DNA from: Sitta carolinensis
Taxonomy: Eukaryota > Chordata > Aves > Passeriformes > Sittidae
DNA: 64,000 nucleotides
Direction: 5' to 3'
Assembly (NCBI GenBank): GCA_032173965.1
Contig: CM063284.1
Location: 111,760,410-111,824,409 of the forward strand
Shown here: positions 13,301 through 26,024 of the stretch, piece by piece
Numbering within the stretch: the stretch's first letter is position 1
How the letters are laid out: each line of letters begins with the position of its first letter
Notes under the pieces: generated by a model
Databases searched by the model: none
The model's input: only the letters and a program-made list of their open reading frames with translations
What the model was told of the DNA's origin: nothing
Translations under genes and position numbers: made by a program

Positions 13301-14004
13301 AGAATAGTGGTAGGGAGTGTTATGGGATATACATGCCCTATATAAATATCTGTGAGTGAATATGTGTGTGATATTTGCAGTGTGCTTCTTCCTTTTCCCA
13401 AATCACACATTATTGCTCACCCTTGCAGACCTCTCTCCAGTGAAATTCCCTATCTGCTGCCTACTGGCCTGACCTCGTTGCTTTTCTGTGCCTGGCCCTG
13501 ATGCCTGAATAACTCATAGCAGGCTATAGGGATGTGGGGAGGGAAAGAACTCCTCATTTCCTTCTCTGGACAAAGAACCTGAACCAGAGACTGCCCTCCC
13601 CCAGAAAATACTCTGACAAAGCAGGGAGCAGAGCTTAAAGAATTCCCACTAGCAGCAAGCCTTGAGGGTCAAATTTGAACATTTTGGTCTCAGCTTGTTG
13701 CTTGCTAGACTAAAGCTCTAGGATGTTTTCTTCATAAAATTCAGGGACTATCCTTCCTAGAGCATTGCACACTCCTCTACCTTCAGGATTCATGCAAAAC
13801 CCTCAAGGATTCAGAGCCCTATTTCAGTAAACATTCCTGCATTCCAGTGTCATCTGAATATATTTGTTTCCATCCTCCAGAAATGGGGTCTAATTTTTAG
13901 AGAAGAAACTTTCTCACAAGATTTTTGGAACTCCTTGGCTTTAGTGAGACAATTGGAAATACCATGAGAATGATAATTAAGAAACATTTGTGCTGACATA
14001 ATGC

Positions 14005-14280
14005 CTTCCATCTGTAGATCTGAAAAGGCTTTATGAACATTAATAAATTAGTCCTCTTACTACCCTGTGAGACCAGGATATTATTGTCCCTGCTTTGCAG
14101 GGGGGTTAATGAGGGGACTGTTAGTCTAGGGGCCTGGTCTAACACTCACTGGAGACTATGGGAAAATTCCCAGTGACTGGATTGGTCTGTTAGTGGCTTC
14201 CTCAAGGCCACACAGCAAGTGAGCCATGGCTTTGGGAACGGGACCCAGAGCCACAGGACTGCTTTGCTCCTTTCCAATCC
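14005..14280 (+). repeat. Ancient MIR/CORE-SINE-like remnant
   Basis: The order of blocks follows the old amniote SINE/MIR pattern read forward. GCTTTATGAACATTAAT comes first, then CCCTGTGAGACCAGGATATT with ATTGTCCCTGCTTTGCAG, and then CCTCAAGGCCACACAGCAAG with a GGGACCCAGAG stretch. In the family these are the enlarged-cell 'count of bases' motifs of a tRNA-derived SINE body. Between them sits an extra piece, about 14120-14190, with CTATGGGAAAATTCCCAGTG. That resembles another old sauropsid repeat, so the copy is interrupted or composite. It is highly diverged. The alternative is a different ancient CORE-SINE family. Confidence 0.6.
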
Positions 14281-14409
14281 TCCACTTTCTTCAGGTCTTT
14301 CATTACTTTTCTGTCAGGATGAGGTGCCTGAAGTTGAAAGCATAAGGCAACAATATAGAAGGTTCATTTATAACATTTCAAACCTCAGGAGAAAGCTTGG
14401 CTCTGGTCT

Positions 14410-14520
14410 GGTCCAAGGGAGGAGTTTCAGCAATACACAATTTTTAAAGAGGTATCTAAGTACTCAGATCCCACTTTTATGAGCAGGAGAGGCCTAAAGA
14501 CCTTTAAAAATCAAAATCTG
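14410..14520 (+). repeat. Possible second old repeat piece
   Basis: TTTTTAAAGAGGTATCTAAG and GGCCTAAAGACCTTTAAAAA resemble a motif repeated widely in turtle, crocodile and bird DNA ('CTAAATACCTTT...ATCTGG' type). It lies just downstream of the MIR-like remnant and may belong to the same old composite. I recall the pattern but cannot name the family, so confidence is low. Confidence 0.35.
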
Positions 14521-17500
14521 TAAATAACCTTGCTCTGACCAAGTAAACTATCCCTTGTGTGAGCTCCTGGAGAAACTTAGGAGAACTGAAACCCTAGCTG
14601 AACCAAACCTTGCAAACAGGTCAGCTCCCCAAAGCGTGTTCCCACCCTGTGGGAACCTCTCCCCACCCAGGTATGCCCACAGATCAAAGCCACATCTGCT
14701 GCTACCAAGAGACACCTGCCTCGCTTCAATACAGCAGCCCACTGGCTCCCTCACCCCAGGGTGGCCCTGGCAGATTCCCCCCAGGCTCATACCCTCCTTT
14801 CCTGGTCTGCCTGCCGGCCTTATTACCTTTCAGACTGGCTTCTCCTAGCCCCTTTTTAATCTTTTTGCAGCTGGGTTGCTTTCCACCTGCTCCCTGGGTT
14901 AACCCTTTCCTTGTCATTATGAGAATTGCAGATGCATGTAGATCTATGCACAGGAAATGCAGATGTACAGGAGCTGAAGTCAGCACCGAGCAATGTGATG
15001 CGACCTTCCCAAGCACCCTGGTGACAGTGAGAATAGCAAGTGAGATTCCTGATTTGTGAGAAACAACTTGTGGGTTTGTTTTTTTTTTTTTTGTTTTGTT
15101 TTTTGGTTTTTTTTAACTAGTTGAGGACAGTTTGATATTCTGAGCTCAGCAGGAGGGATCCCGCAAGGCAGGGGAAGGGCTGGTCCTCCTGGGGCTGATG
15201 CTCACACAGCAACCCAAGGCCAGCCATCTGGCATCAACCCAGTCCCACTCCAGAGCAGGGCCTGTCAGGAACTGGCCGTCTGCTCTGCACTTTGAGCAGC
15301 CAGCACAAATCCAGGTAGGGGTGTGAGAAATCTATCCTGACCTTAGCAAAATCTTGTAAAGTTAGAGACTTTCCTACAACACTTTTCAGTTGAGACTGCA
15401 AAAGATCTTTTGAGCCATGTCCACATTGAAAGTTTATATAAATTATTATTTTTTAATGAATGAAATCAAAAGAGAATAGCTTAAGTTTTGATTTGAGACC
15501 ATGAACTAAAGACAGAGGTAATGGAATAACCCTGGAGACTCCTTATAATTGAATTCAGTAACAGTCTGTGTAGCTGTTTTTTGAAGGATTGTAACAAAAT
15601 CTCACTACCCATAGGGCAAGTACTTACACAGACTCCACAGTAGTCTCTTTCTGCAGCACTTCATACAAGGGAAAGTTGTTTAAGAGGGAGCTATGTCGCT
15701 CAGCAACACTCTGTATTTAATTTTCTTCCCTTTTTTTTAACATTTCATAGCTCATGGGATTTTAGGCACTACAGCTAATTTATATGAAGGCTCCACTGTA
15801 GTTTTCTGAAGTTTATTCAACTGTATGAAAACATTTCCAAATAAATTATGTAATCTACAAGATATGTATGTTATTTGTGTGCTGCTTTGCTGGTGTTTCT
15901 ATTAAAGTACCATTTGATAGTGCTTGAAGCTGAACTGGGATATCATCTATTCATTCACTGATTGAAATTATTATTTGGGTAGTTTCACCCTGTGGCCCAC
16001 TAATAGATAGGGAGAACCCTTTTACAATTCAACCCATTATTTATCTTTATATGTTTTATACAACTAAAAAACTGGTTAAAAAGCATGCAGGGAAAGAGGC
16101 TCTTTGAGGCTCTATGAGAAGACTGTAGGATTCAACCTGATTCCAAAGGCACAGTTCCTGCCCACTCCCCCACCCCCCATTTAAATGAATAAGATAGATA
16201 AATCCCTAATAAATTCCCACTCTTACAAACCCTGTTTATGGAAATAAAAGAGTTATATGGAAGTTTATGTGCCTATGTTCACTCTGCTAAATGCTGTTTC
16301 TTGAGAGTGACCATTGAGGAGTACAAATAAAGCCTGAGAAAGGTCTGTGGCTATATATTGGTAAGGCAAGTTTTTCTTCACCCAGCTCCCCCTGCTCCTG
16401 GAAATCTTCCACACCTTCTGGCCTCATTACCCATGTTCCTAGTTTCCTCATTACTTGTTCTCATCTACTGCTGGGCAAATCCTGCAAAACAGTATTCATA
16501 ACGTGTTCAAAGACAGCCCACACTAACTGACAAGCTTTTTTAATGTACTTTATGTGAACAGGGGGACAAGCAAATATTTGTTCACATAAATACTGATGAA
16601 AGAGAATCTTCCATGGGTAACCACTGATGTCTGTAATTGAAGAAGGGTTGGGGCTTGGGGAGGGGGAAAGATGTGGAAGATGGGTTGGTATCGTCATTTC
16701 GAAAGCACTTTGTGGGTTTGACAGTTAGGAAGTAAGTTATGTTATAACTTATTGTTTTGTGATAGCTTCTGCTCATCATGCTGCTCAGTGAAATCCCCAA
16801 ATCCTCCCTTCAAGAAGAAAATCTCACTCCAGAGAGAAGCGTGAGCAAGATCTGTTGGTGCAACTCAACAGCAATAAAGTATCTGATACATAACCAAGAG
16901 TAACAAATGGTTCTGTATCAGCCCAGGTCTTTCCAAGAGTAAGGCACAGTGGAGTTGGAGGCTTGATGAGACACTGCTGAAGACAGAAAATATACCCATT
17001 TTTGTTCCCATCACTTAGAAGATTCCCAGAATTAGGTCAGCTGTAAGCTGACAGGTACTTCAGCCAAAGGATCTCATAGCCTTCATCAGGGGGTTTGGCT
17101 GGTAATAAACCAAAAGAAGTTGTGACAGTGGAAGAGAGCATAATATGGTTCAGGAGACAGCCATTGCAATATGAGGAGAGCTTAAAATTCACTGTTTTCC
17201 ATGGAGCTTAGGATATGGTTAACATTTATAAAAACAGGTTGTTAGCTGCTTGAAAAATGAGAAAGGTTATCCTTAGTAACTGTGTATTTGCATTTCAAAG
17301 TGGTAATTATAGGTATGTGTACACACAATTAAATAGGCTGCACAGAGTGAAAATAAACAAATAATCAGTGCTATTAGGCAAGGCTTAATGAACATTTTTG
17401 TTATAACATAAATTAATATGTGTTCTTTGAAAGAACAACAAAATGAAGTATTTCTGTTTGAGATTCTCAAGGATTATACAAACAACAAATGAGCTAAAAA

Positions 17501-18890
17501 AACCTAAAGGTGTAAAACCCTTTGACACCAACATGTACTGTTAAGCGTCCAGAAATTGGACCTGGCCAGCTACTCCTATGCAAGCTTTTTCATTCCCTTT
17601 GGTAATACATTCAGCAGGTTCCTCTGAACTCTAGGCAATCAGACACATAGATGGCATACCTAAGGCTTGCTCCAGCAGGCTCCATTGACGTTTGCACTGT
17701 TGGAAACCATTCTAACACAGCTTTTTATGAATATGTAACATGCAAACTGGATCTTGCCCAAGACCTGCTTCAGTTTTAATGACTCTGCTCCTGTTCGCAC
17801 ACAATGACTGCAAACTATTTAACTGTAGGTGAGCTAAGCAGATCCAGGAAATGTTAGCCATTTTGACTTTGGGGTTTGGTGACAGGAATTGTACACCAGC
17901 TGCTCTTTCTTGCAAACATTCCTCACATTTCTGACACACAGTAGGGTGGATGCATGTTGTGTAACAGCATTTTAACCTTAGCATTTAACTGGTCAAGTGA
18001 CAAAATGCTGAAAGAAAACTAGTGTGTTCAAATGACATTGGCCAATACTTATCTCACATACCAAATAACCACTCTATTTACTGTGGCTAGTCCTGAAAAA
18101 AAATCTCTTCTTGGAAAAAAAAGGGCTTTGTAAAATCCTGTCTTCACTGTGTTATACTGCCTGAGGACAGCAACAACAGTAGAGTGACCTGCTCCATCCA
18201 CATGCCTTAAAGGATTGTCTCAAGAAAATTAGAGTGTAGCTGAGACTCTGTCCATTCAGCCTAAGTAAAATCTTCTGTGCAGAATGTGCTCTCTCAGTTA
18301 ACTCTGTCTTGAATTTTGTTAGAACCTAGTAACTGGACAATTTCACCCTCTCTCATAAAATAATTTTTCAAGGCAATTCTCTATTCTTTCATTTTTCCTC
18401 TGATTTCCCCATGACTTGGACTGGGGTTCGATGTTGAGTTCAAATATGTTCCAAGCTTGTTTGCTAAACCTCATCATCCTCTTGCATTCTCAGCATGCTA
18501 TTGTACTGCCTAATCCTTGGTGGTAATCTGCCTTTTCAGATCAGTGCTTTCCTGGTATTATCAGAGAGATCAAAAAGAGTTTTCAGCTGGCTGAAGGCAT
18601 CACTTAACACAGTAGGGATATCTGGACCTGCATCTACCTATGTGTCTGCAGTTTAAAAATCTAAAAATTCTTTTGAAACAAACCAATAAAAATAAATTGG
18701 AATTGTAGCTGAGTTCTTAATGAATGCAAAGCAAAATAGAAGACGTAGAAAGTAATTAAACTGTCATTATATCACCTTCTAGGCAGCACTGTATTCAAGT
18801 CTAACAATTAGTATTTCCATTTCCACTTACAGATCCATAGAGAATTTCAGTTCACCAGACAGCTTAATTAGAAAGGTATTATTTTCCTGT
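14521..18890. other. Unique DNA, one GC-richer island
   Basis: No gene is supported. ORFs of up to 149 codons at 14610-15059 overlap in both strands and have no domain. A low-complexity T/G tract (15079-15112) is followed by a GC-richer 200-bp piece at about 15121-15330 that matches nothing I know. The rest, 15340-18890, is AT-rich and featureless by eye. Confidence 0.55.
15079..15112. repeat. T-rich low-complexity tract
   Basis: A run of 14 T (15079-15092) is followed by GTTTTG-type units and further T-runs. No AATAAA is found in the right place on the minus strand, so a retrocopy tail is not supported. Confidence 0.8.
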
Positions 18891-18894
18891 TGCC

Positions 18895-19099
18895 AAAGAA
18901 AAGAAATGAAAAGAAAAAGAAAAAGAAAGAAAGAAAAGAAAAGAAAAGAAAAGAAAAGAAAAGAAAAGAAAAGAAAAGAAAGAAAAGAAAAGAAAAGAAA
19001 AGAAAAGGAAAGGAAAGAAAGAAAAAGAAGAAAGAAAAGAAAAGAAAAGAAAAGAAAAGAAAAGAAAAGAAAAGAAAAGAAAAGAAAAGAAAAGAAAAG
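18895..19099 (+). repeat. (AAAAG)n / GAAA purine tract
   Basis: AAAAG units dominate, with minor GAAA and GGAAA variants. Positions 18908-19099, 192 bases, contain only A and G on the plus strand. Such mirror-like homopurine DNA can form triplex structures and is often length-variable. Both strands show spurious lysine/glutamate- or phenylalanine-rich ORFs through it (105 codons on minus), which are artefacts. Assembly length is least trustworthy here. Confidence 0.97.
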
Positions 19100-19100
19100 T

Positions 19101-20818
19101 TTCTTGTCAGTCCTGATCAAAATATTACTTGTTCCCCATAACACTTAATATATATATATGTACATCCACAATATCTTCCTATAAACCTTTTGTTTTATTG
19201 TCCTTTGTGAAAAAACCCCAACCAAATACCATACAATTTTTACAAAGCTTACAGCTTCTTTTTCTGTTAAAGGCAGTTTCTTGGGAAAAAATAAATAAAT
19301 CCAGAACTTTCTTGACCAATGCTGCCTCTTGTGAAGATTTTGGTTTTGATGTTCATATCGTCTCTATTTTTAACATAGCCCTCAGTAGATAAATTATTAA
19401 AATCTGACAGAAGATTTCCATCCTGTTCACTAGGACAGAAATAAAGTGGTTTAAGCACCTGTGGGAATTTTGGAATGTTGCATGGGTTTTGTCACAAAAG
19501 ATACCTTCTGAAATGATGTTTCATATCCCTAAGTCTGGCTGTGCCAGTGCTCTGCTTTTGCACAGAATTATATTAAGTGGTATTAACCCCACTACCAGAT
19601 AAAGGCTGAAGCTTGGTTGTGTAGGGAATGAATAATAGTTTATGAGCATGTGAGGGCATAACTGACTTGAACCACAAGTAGGTCCTGAAGAAGTCAGCTG
19701 CAGCTTCTGTTGTGTCAGGGAGGCAGGGGGGAGGCAAAGCAGTGGATGCATCTGAGACCAGCCATGCTGATGTTCCCGATGTCCATTAGCATACTTGATC
19801 TGGCTGGAGCAATAGTGAGCAGGGAAATGCCTGTGAAAGCACTGCCAGGTCGCCACCCCTGCTGCTCTTCCTAGAGCTGCCCTTCCCTTTGGCACTCTGA
19901 GCGAGTTGTGTTGTCTGTGCTTTGCACTCACAGGCTGTGTAATTGGCTTGGCAGGTTGCTCATGCTGTTGAGAAGGGTTGCCATGACTAATGTAGGACGG
20001 ACAGCCTTCCCTTAAGGCTTTTGTACGCCAAAATTCCTAATAAAGTGGTGCTGTATAAAAATGGGACAAAATAGGAGATAAAAATGGTTCACTAAATCTT
20101 CCCAGATTGAAATGAGTTTGGCACCATCAGCTTATGCTGTGGTTTAAGTCTTACAATTGGATGAACAGAGTAGAAGTTCAGCCTGGTCTAACAGAAACAA
20201 GATTTATGCTTATATTGCTCAGAGAATCTAGATAGGGAAGGGTGAAGAAAATATAGCCTAGGTCTGATATTAGACCCTGATTATCACTAAGGCCACCACA
20301 CCACCCCTGTCCTTGACAGCTGCTCCGAAAGGTCCTAGTCAGAAAAAGCCAACAAAACCGGCATAAAATTGGGGTACATATGCAAGATGTGGCCTGTCCC
20401 TTAGTGAGGTCCCATTGTCTTCAGGTATCCGACAGGATGATATACTTTGCAGTCAGCACTTGCTGCTCCTTGTGGTGTGGTACAACCTGTTTGTGAGTTA
20501 CATGTATATTCTTGTACAAAGTCTGTGAACGTGCACTGAACTCCTCTGCCTTTTCATCTCCTGTGCAGGGCGCTTGCAATAGTGTTCTTATTTTCTAATC
20601 AATTGCACTTGTTGCTTGGGGGCTTTTGCCTTCATGTTGCTACACTGTACTAACTGTCACATCTATTTCTAGACACCCATCATTATTGCCCTTGGTAGAA
20701 GACACATGTCAGAGGTCTTTTTCCTTTCCTTGTCTTCTAAAAGGCTGTTGTGTTGAGGGAGAATGAAGTTTTCTACCATTTCTTCTTCCTTCAATAATGA
20801 TCAATTTCTCAAATGCTG
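19101..20818. other. Unique DNA, no gene seen
   Basis: The only sizeable ORF (19521-19931, minus, 136 codons) has no recognised domain and no signal of selection that I can see. No interspersed repeat is recognised. Confidence 0.55.
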
Positions 20819-20866
20819 CTCTCTCTCTCTCTCTCTATATATGTATATATATGTATATATATACAT
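20819..20866. repeat. (CT)9 followed by AT/ATGT microsatellite
   Basis: Nine CT units run straight into AT units broken twice by ATGT. This compound microsatellite is read directly. Confidence 0.95.
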
Positions 20867-23800
20867 GACTATTCATTAATTTTTTACATACATTAAAATT
20901 GCCTTTTAATGACTATAATTTGGAATCAAATATTACTGTGTTTTGAGATTCTATCCAATGTCTCCTTATGATGTAACATGCTCAATTTAAAAACTAAAAA
21001 GAAATCCTCCCATAATGATGATATCACATTGACACAGAAAAAAACCCCAAGGAGTCTGTAACTATTGTTGAGATTGTTAGATGAAGAGAAAGAGGTTTCC
21101 TTGCCTGAATAAGCTAATTATGAGATCTAATTCAATGTAAAGTATCTCTAGCAAAAAATTGCCCATTACTCTGTAGACAGATGCATAAGAGTCCATTTCT
21201 TCCTCATCAGAACCAACTTGAATTTTTTTTAACATGTGTGGGGTTGGACATCTCTCTTCTGGACAAAGACATGCAAATGGTAGTTAAGTCAGTTGTTTCT
21301 TTCAAGCATTGTACTTGCTATATAAAGTGAATTTCTTTATGTTAATAAGTTGGGGGTTCTTTTGTGGCAAGAGAATTACATCACAGTTAGAGGATACAGC
21401 TACCAAAATATTTCCTCAGTACCTCTAAGATGAGCAAAACTATTATTTGTTTTGGCCACTGGCTGGTTCTAAACTTTTTTCTGAGCTCTTTAATAGGCCT
21501 GCCCATCCATAGTTCTAAGATCATTACAAAGAGATCAACAAGGAACACTTATTTCTGAAGTTTGTAGCACAAATGAGAACAGAAATACAGAGTAAGATGA
21601 GGAACATGTGCACAAGCAGTGTGCCTTTGTGTGGAAGTGGGTGAGAAGCAAACACTCTTCTAAGTTGGTTCTACTGCCTGAGTAATCATTAGGGAGACTG
21701 CTGGCCTGAACTCCTCTTACATGTCCTATTTCAGCCATATTATATGTATACTGTAAAGGTAAACCAAAATTGATACTTAATGCAATCAGGCAGCAAATAG
21801 CAAAGGGTTGTGTTCAAAAGTCTTCTGCAACCATGTTAAACTCTTCCTTGAATTATCTTACATTTATCCATTAGGTCTTACATTCCTGAAGTAAAACTAC
21901 ATAGTTGGTGGTTCTGTTATTCCCTTAAAATATTTGCAACACATCCCTTTTGGCATTCTGTAACATGAACCTGAAACATCCATGAACATGAAATCCAGTC
22001 CTTGAAATTTTTTTTAATCTTTCTCCAGGACAGTGACAAGTTACTAGAAAAGACACTGATGTAGTAATCTCAGCTTAAATCCTCTTTTCCAATGAAAACT
22101 GATTTTGTACAAAGAACAAATTAGCTATTAGCAGTCCAGAGAGTGCTTCTGTGGCACAGTTCAGTTAATGGATTTAACACTTACCTGAGAGTTAAGAAAC
22201 ATAACTCCAATACCTTATTCTGAAGCAGATAGAAGAGAATTATGAACTCAAGTTTTCCCACACTCTGGTAGGTGACCTAACCAAAAGGGCAACCTGGGAC
22301 AGAATTTCCACAGTTGTTCCCAGTTATTTGTTTGTTTCTCCCCACTCTCTGCCAACCCCACCCTTATATTTTGACCAAAAAAATGATCATCATCCTGAGA
22401 AACTTTTCCTAAAACAAATCTAGTGAAAACTTACACAAATAGTTTTGGTTTCAAGGAATTTGTGTTTTTTTAAAAGAAAAAGAACCCAAGCCAAACAAAT
22501 CCCCAAACACTGAATTGAAAGATTTCCAACAGGCTCTGCTTTGGAATTGTGTGACTGGACTATTTCCGATGACATTAGAGAAGTAGTCTCTGTACCTGTC
22601 ATACACTCATGACTGCCATTTAACTGTCAGTGTTTTGTATGCCTGGAGATACACTAGGACTCACCAAACTACCACAAATTCTATTGTATAATGAAACAGA
22701 ATTCTGCCCTCATTTGCTTCTGTAGTGTACTACAGTGCACTAAGTAGTATATTTGCCTCTTATTTTAGAAAACTGAGGGAGAAAGAGAAGCTGACAAAAT
22801 TATCATGAAGTTTTCAAAGACTGATGTACTTTCAAGCAGATTACATAGGTGTAAATCCAAATCGGTAATGTGTAAAAACCAAATCAGTAATGTGTTTGTA
22901 AACTATTTCAGTATTCTCATTGTGCTCCTAGAATGAGATATTTTAACATTTATGGAGATAGTGACCTTTGAGGCATGAAATTTTCTAAGAAATACTGATG
23001 AGTTTCTAAGCTACAAACTCAAATAGATAAAGAGACTTTGGAAAATGAACTGAATAAAAGGAGCTCTGATTTCTTTTCATGATGTTGTGTATGATCACAA
23101 TTAAATTATACCTTTGACGTTATTAAGGCGTGTTAACTCCACTCCCCAGCTGCTGCTGTTGACTCCACTGACAAAGTCATGAAAGAGGCCATTTTCCACC
23201 TTTTGTGGTGCCAAGGAATAGAAGCCTGCTTCCCTGAAAACCTGAGGGAAAAGTCAGATGAATGCCCATGAGGAAGAGGTGCTAGAAGCTGTCATGTTTT
23301 AGGAGCCATGCAAGATCCCACATGATGTTCCCACAACTCTGCAGAACAGGCTTGGCCAACCACCCCTCTGGAAAAGCTGTTGAATTGAAATCTCAGGAAA
23401 CACTTTCTCTGCCTGTGTACTTGTATTATTAACAGTCCTGGGAATCAGAATTGAGTTATGGGATTTCTGGTAGTCTTAGAGGAGAGAGGAAGAGAAGGTA
23501 TCACACCATCTCCCATGCATCGCTGCCAGATGTGGGCTGCTCCCAGTTAGGAGTGATTTCAGTGCATGACTCATGAGGTGCCATTTCATTCTGCAGTCAG
23601 TGCAAGGTTCCCGAGCCTGCAAGATTTCCCTGTGACCAAAGTGGAAGTGTGATTCCCACCTAAATTTTTCCCCAATTAGCAGTTTTAATAGAGTGTCGGC
23701 AGTTCCACCCTTTTGTGAATGTCAGAGCAAATATCTTGAAACTCAGACATTGTTAACTTTTAAAATAAATATAGAAAATTTCATTTTGCTCACTTATTGT

Positions 23801-26024
23801 AAGAGAGATTCAGCTTTACACTCAGTCTATGCAAGAAAAATAATGAAGCTTGTTAACAGAATCTGGCAGTAACACTAATCTTGTTGTATGACTCCAGTAA
23901 TGGTGATGAGAAGACATAATGAATTTTGTTGTGTTAAAGGAGTGTTTGCCTAAATTTTTTAAAAAATCAACATAAATTTGTTATTCAACTATTTCAACTA
24001 ATTTCAAGCTCAGAGATCAAAAAAGAAGTCAAGCAGGTGCAAAAATCTGGCTGTGAATATATATTTATTAAAAACAAGTGACCAGTATTCAGGCATGCAT
24101 ATCTAACTATGAAGCTAGCAGTTGGTATCTAGGTAGGTGCAAGAAAGTAATATTGTGTCCTTTCACTGATTATTCCCCAGAGGATATTTCAACATTTAAT
24201 GACAATCTAAACAGCTGAAAATTTTAGACTGAGAATCAGAGGGTTAATTTTAAGTGATGCATTATAATGTGTTGGATTAAAGTGTTTTATCCCTGAGCTT
24301 TTTTGCTATACAGCAGGTTTCTTCTCTAACATGCATCTGAGGAGTAGGATTATCATATCTCTTCCTTCTTGCCACAAGTAATATGTTTGAGTCCTCGGCT
24401 AGCAGGCTTTGCAGCTGAAAATTGAAAATTATTTCAGGTTAATTTTATGCTGAATGGTTGTTCTGTCTGGTCACTTGGAAGCTGAAGTTTTCTGAAAACA
24501 GGATAAACTCCAGATGTAAAAACTGTGCTAATTCAAGAGCTCAAGGTACCTGTAAGAATGTATTTTGTATGGAAAATTTTCAATTAGTTTTAGCTAAACT
24601 CTATTTTTTGTGCTGGCAAAACTCTTCATAAGAGTGAAGACAGTGTACATAAAGTATCAGGCTCAACCATTAGATAAAAGGGTCTTGTAATGGGTTAAGC
24701 TGACTTTAAAATTTGCTTGCCAATTGGAAGGTATGATAAAACATATCCCCAAACCAAGAGACAGCCAGTGGGTCTAATTTTAGGGTTACCAGCTGTTTAT
24801 ATTTGGTGATGCCTTTCATTACAGAACAATTTCTGTGTCTGTGGCTAGAGATTCCAGTGCCAAACTGAAGAGTAATAGAGAGAGAAGAGCAGTGTAGATT
24901 GGTTAACCTTTTCTTTGTGGCAAGCAGATTATCTGCTCATCAGTCTAAGGCTGTTAGTGGGTACTGGACATCGTCATAGCTAGTTGGCTAAAAATGATCC
25001 CCAAATTAAGTTTTCTGCCTGTGTGAGCAAGACTGGCCCTTCTTGTTGAACTCTTACTAGGGCTGTGCTATGAGATCAAAATGGGAGACAGGCAGAAAAA
25101 AAAGAGAGGAAAAAATGAAATTTGGCTGAACCACTTATATAATGGAGAAACTCTGTATGTTAGTTGTTTTATGATTTTTATTGGCCTTTTTAATGCCTAA
25201 GTGAGCGATATATGTTGCCAGATTATCATGTCATCTGGTACTTTTGTGGTATCCCCACAAGTTAGGAAAGTCTCATGAGAAAGCCAAATGTCATAGTTTG
25301 TTAGTGCTATAAAACACCAGAATGCTGCAAAACTATGAGGAAAACATAAAATCATAAGCTCCTCTGTATTTTCATGGTTATTGTCCTCTTTGAAAGGGCA
25401 CATTTCTGAGAGGTTTTTGGTATAAGCCTTTCATGAGACATTTACAAGAAACTTCATATCAGTTCCCTCTGCCACAGTTTATACTAGGACTTTGCTAGGA
25501 AAGCACGTTGCTGCAGCCTCCTAATGACTTTCCAGAGATACTAAGATTTCACAAAGTCCTTATTCCCCAGAAAAATTCTGGTGAGATGCCTTTCGCTTGT
25601 GTAAACATGTAGTTCATCCTAAACCTAACTGAGTGAGAAGATTCACTTGGAATTAGTAGGACACTTTCAGGGACATTTTTCTGGTTTTCTTTCTTTTCTA
25701 GAACAAAAGATAGGAGCTTTTGCTCTAGATGAAAGTTTATCTTTAAGTCTCTTTAAGAATACCTGAGGACTCATTATTATTGCTGTTACAGAAATATGTG
25801 GTTCTGTCACCCAATGTGAGATTTAACATGCTACTGAGTATGGAAAAGATATGTCTTTGAGAGAAACTGGAGTTTAAACAGACAAACCATGTGCAAAATG
25901 GAGGAGCAAAGCCATATTTCACAGCCAGGGGTCTGATGTAGGAAGAGACTGGATAAATTTCTCAAACCTTTTGCAATAAATCATCACTATGAAAAATCTT
26001 GATGTGGATCATGAGAAGTATCAA
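20867..26024. other. Unique AT-rich DNA, no gene seen
   Basis: No ORF exceeds about 70 codons and no repeat consensus is recognised over 5 kb. A small 22-bp-period duplication at 22853-22895 is listed separately. The low ORF content and uniform composition fit deep intron or intergenic DNA. Confidence 0.6.
22853..22895. repeat. Tandem duplication, 22-bp period, two copies
   Basis: Two copies, 22853-22873 and 22875-22895, share CCAAATC(G/A)GTAATGTGT and agree at 19 of 21 positions. It is a small local duplication of no evident function. Confidence 0.85.

Larger units (their letters stand above)
9811..14004. other. Unique DNA with AT microsatellites
   Basis: No gene is supported. The reading frames between 11638 and 12877 (up to 156 codons, plus) overlap one another in different frames. 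They show no domain and have no codon or splice support, so they are probably chance ORFs in slightly GC-richer DNA. A short GT-rich and GGGA-rich stretch lies at about 12918-12966. No interspersed repeat is recognised apart from the microsatellites listed separately. Confidence 0.55.

Noticed and set aside
14610..15059. 149-codon plus-strand ORF in GC-richer DNA
   Set aside because: It overlaps other frames on both strands, has a proline-rich chance composition and no domain.
18827..19148. Lys/Glu-rich and Phe/Leu-rich ORFs
   Set aside because: They are translations of the AAAAG microsatellite in different frames.
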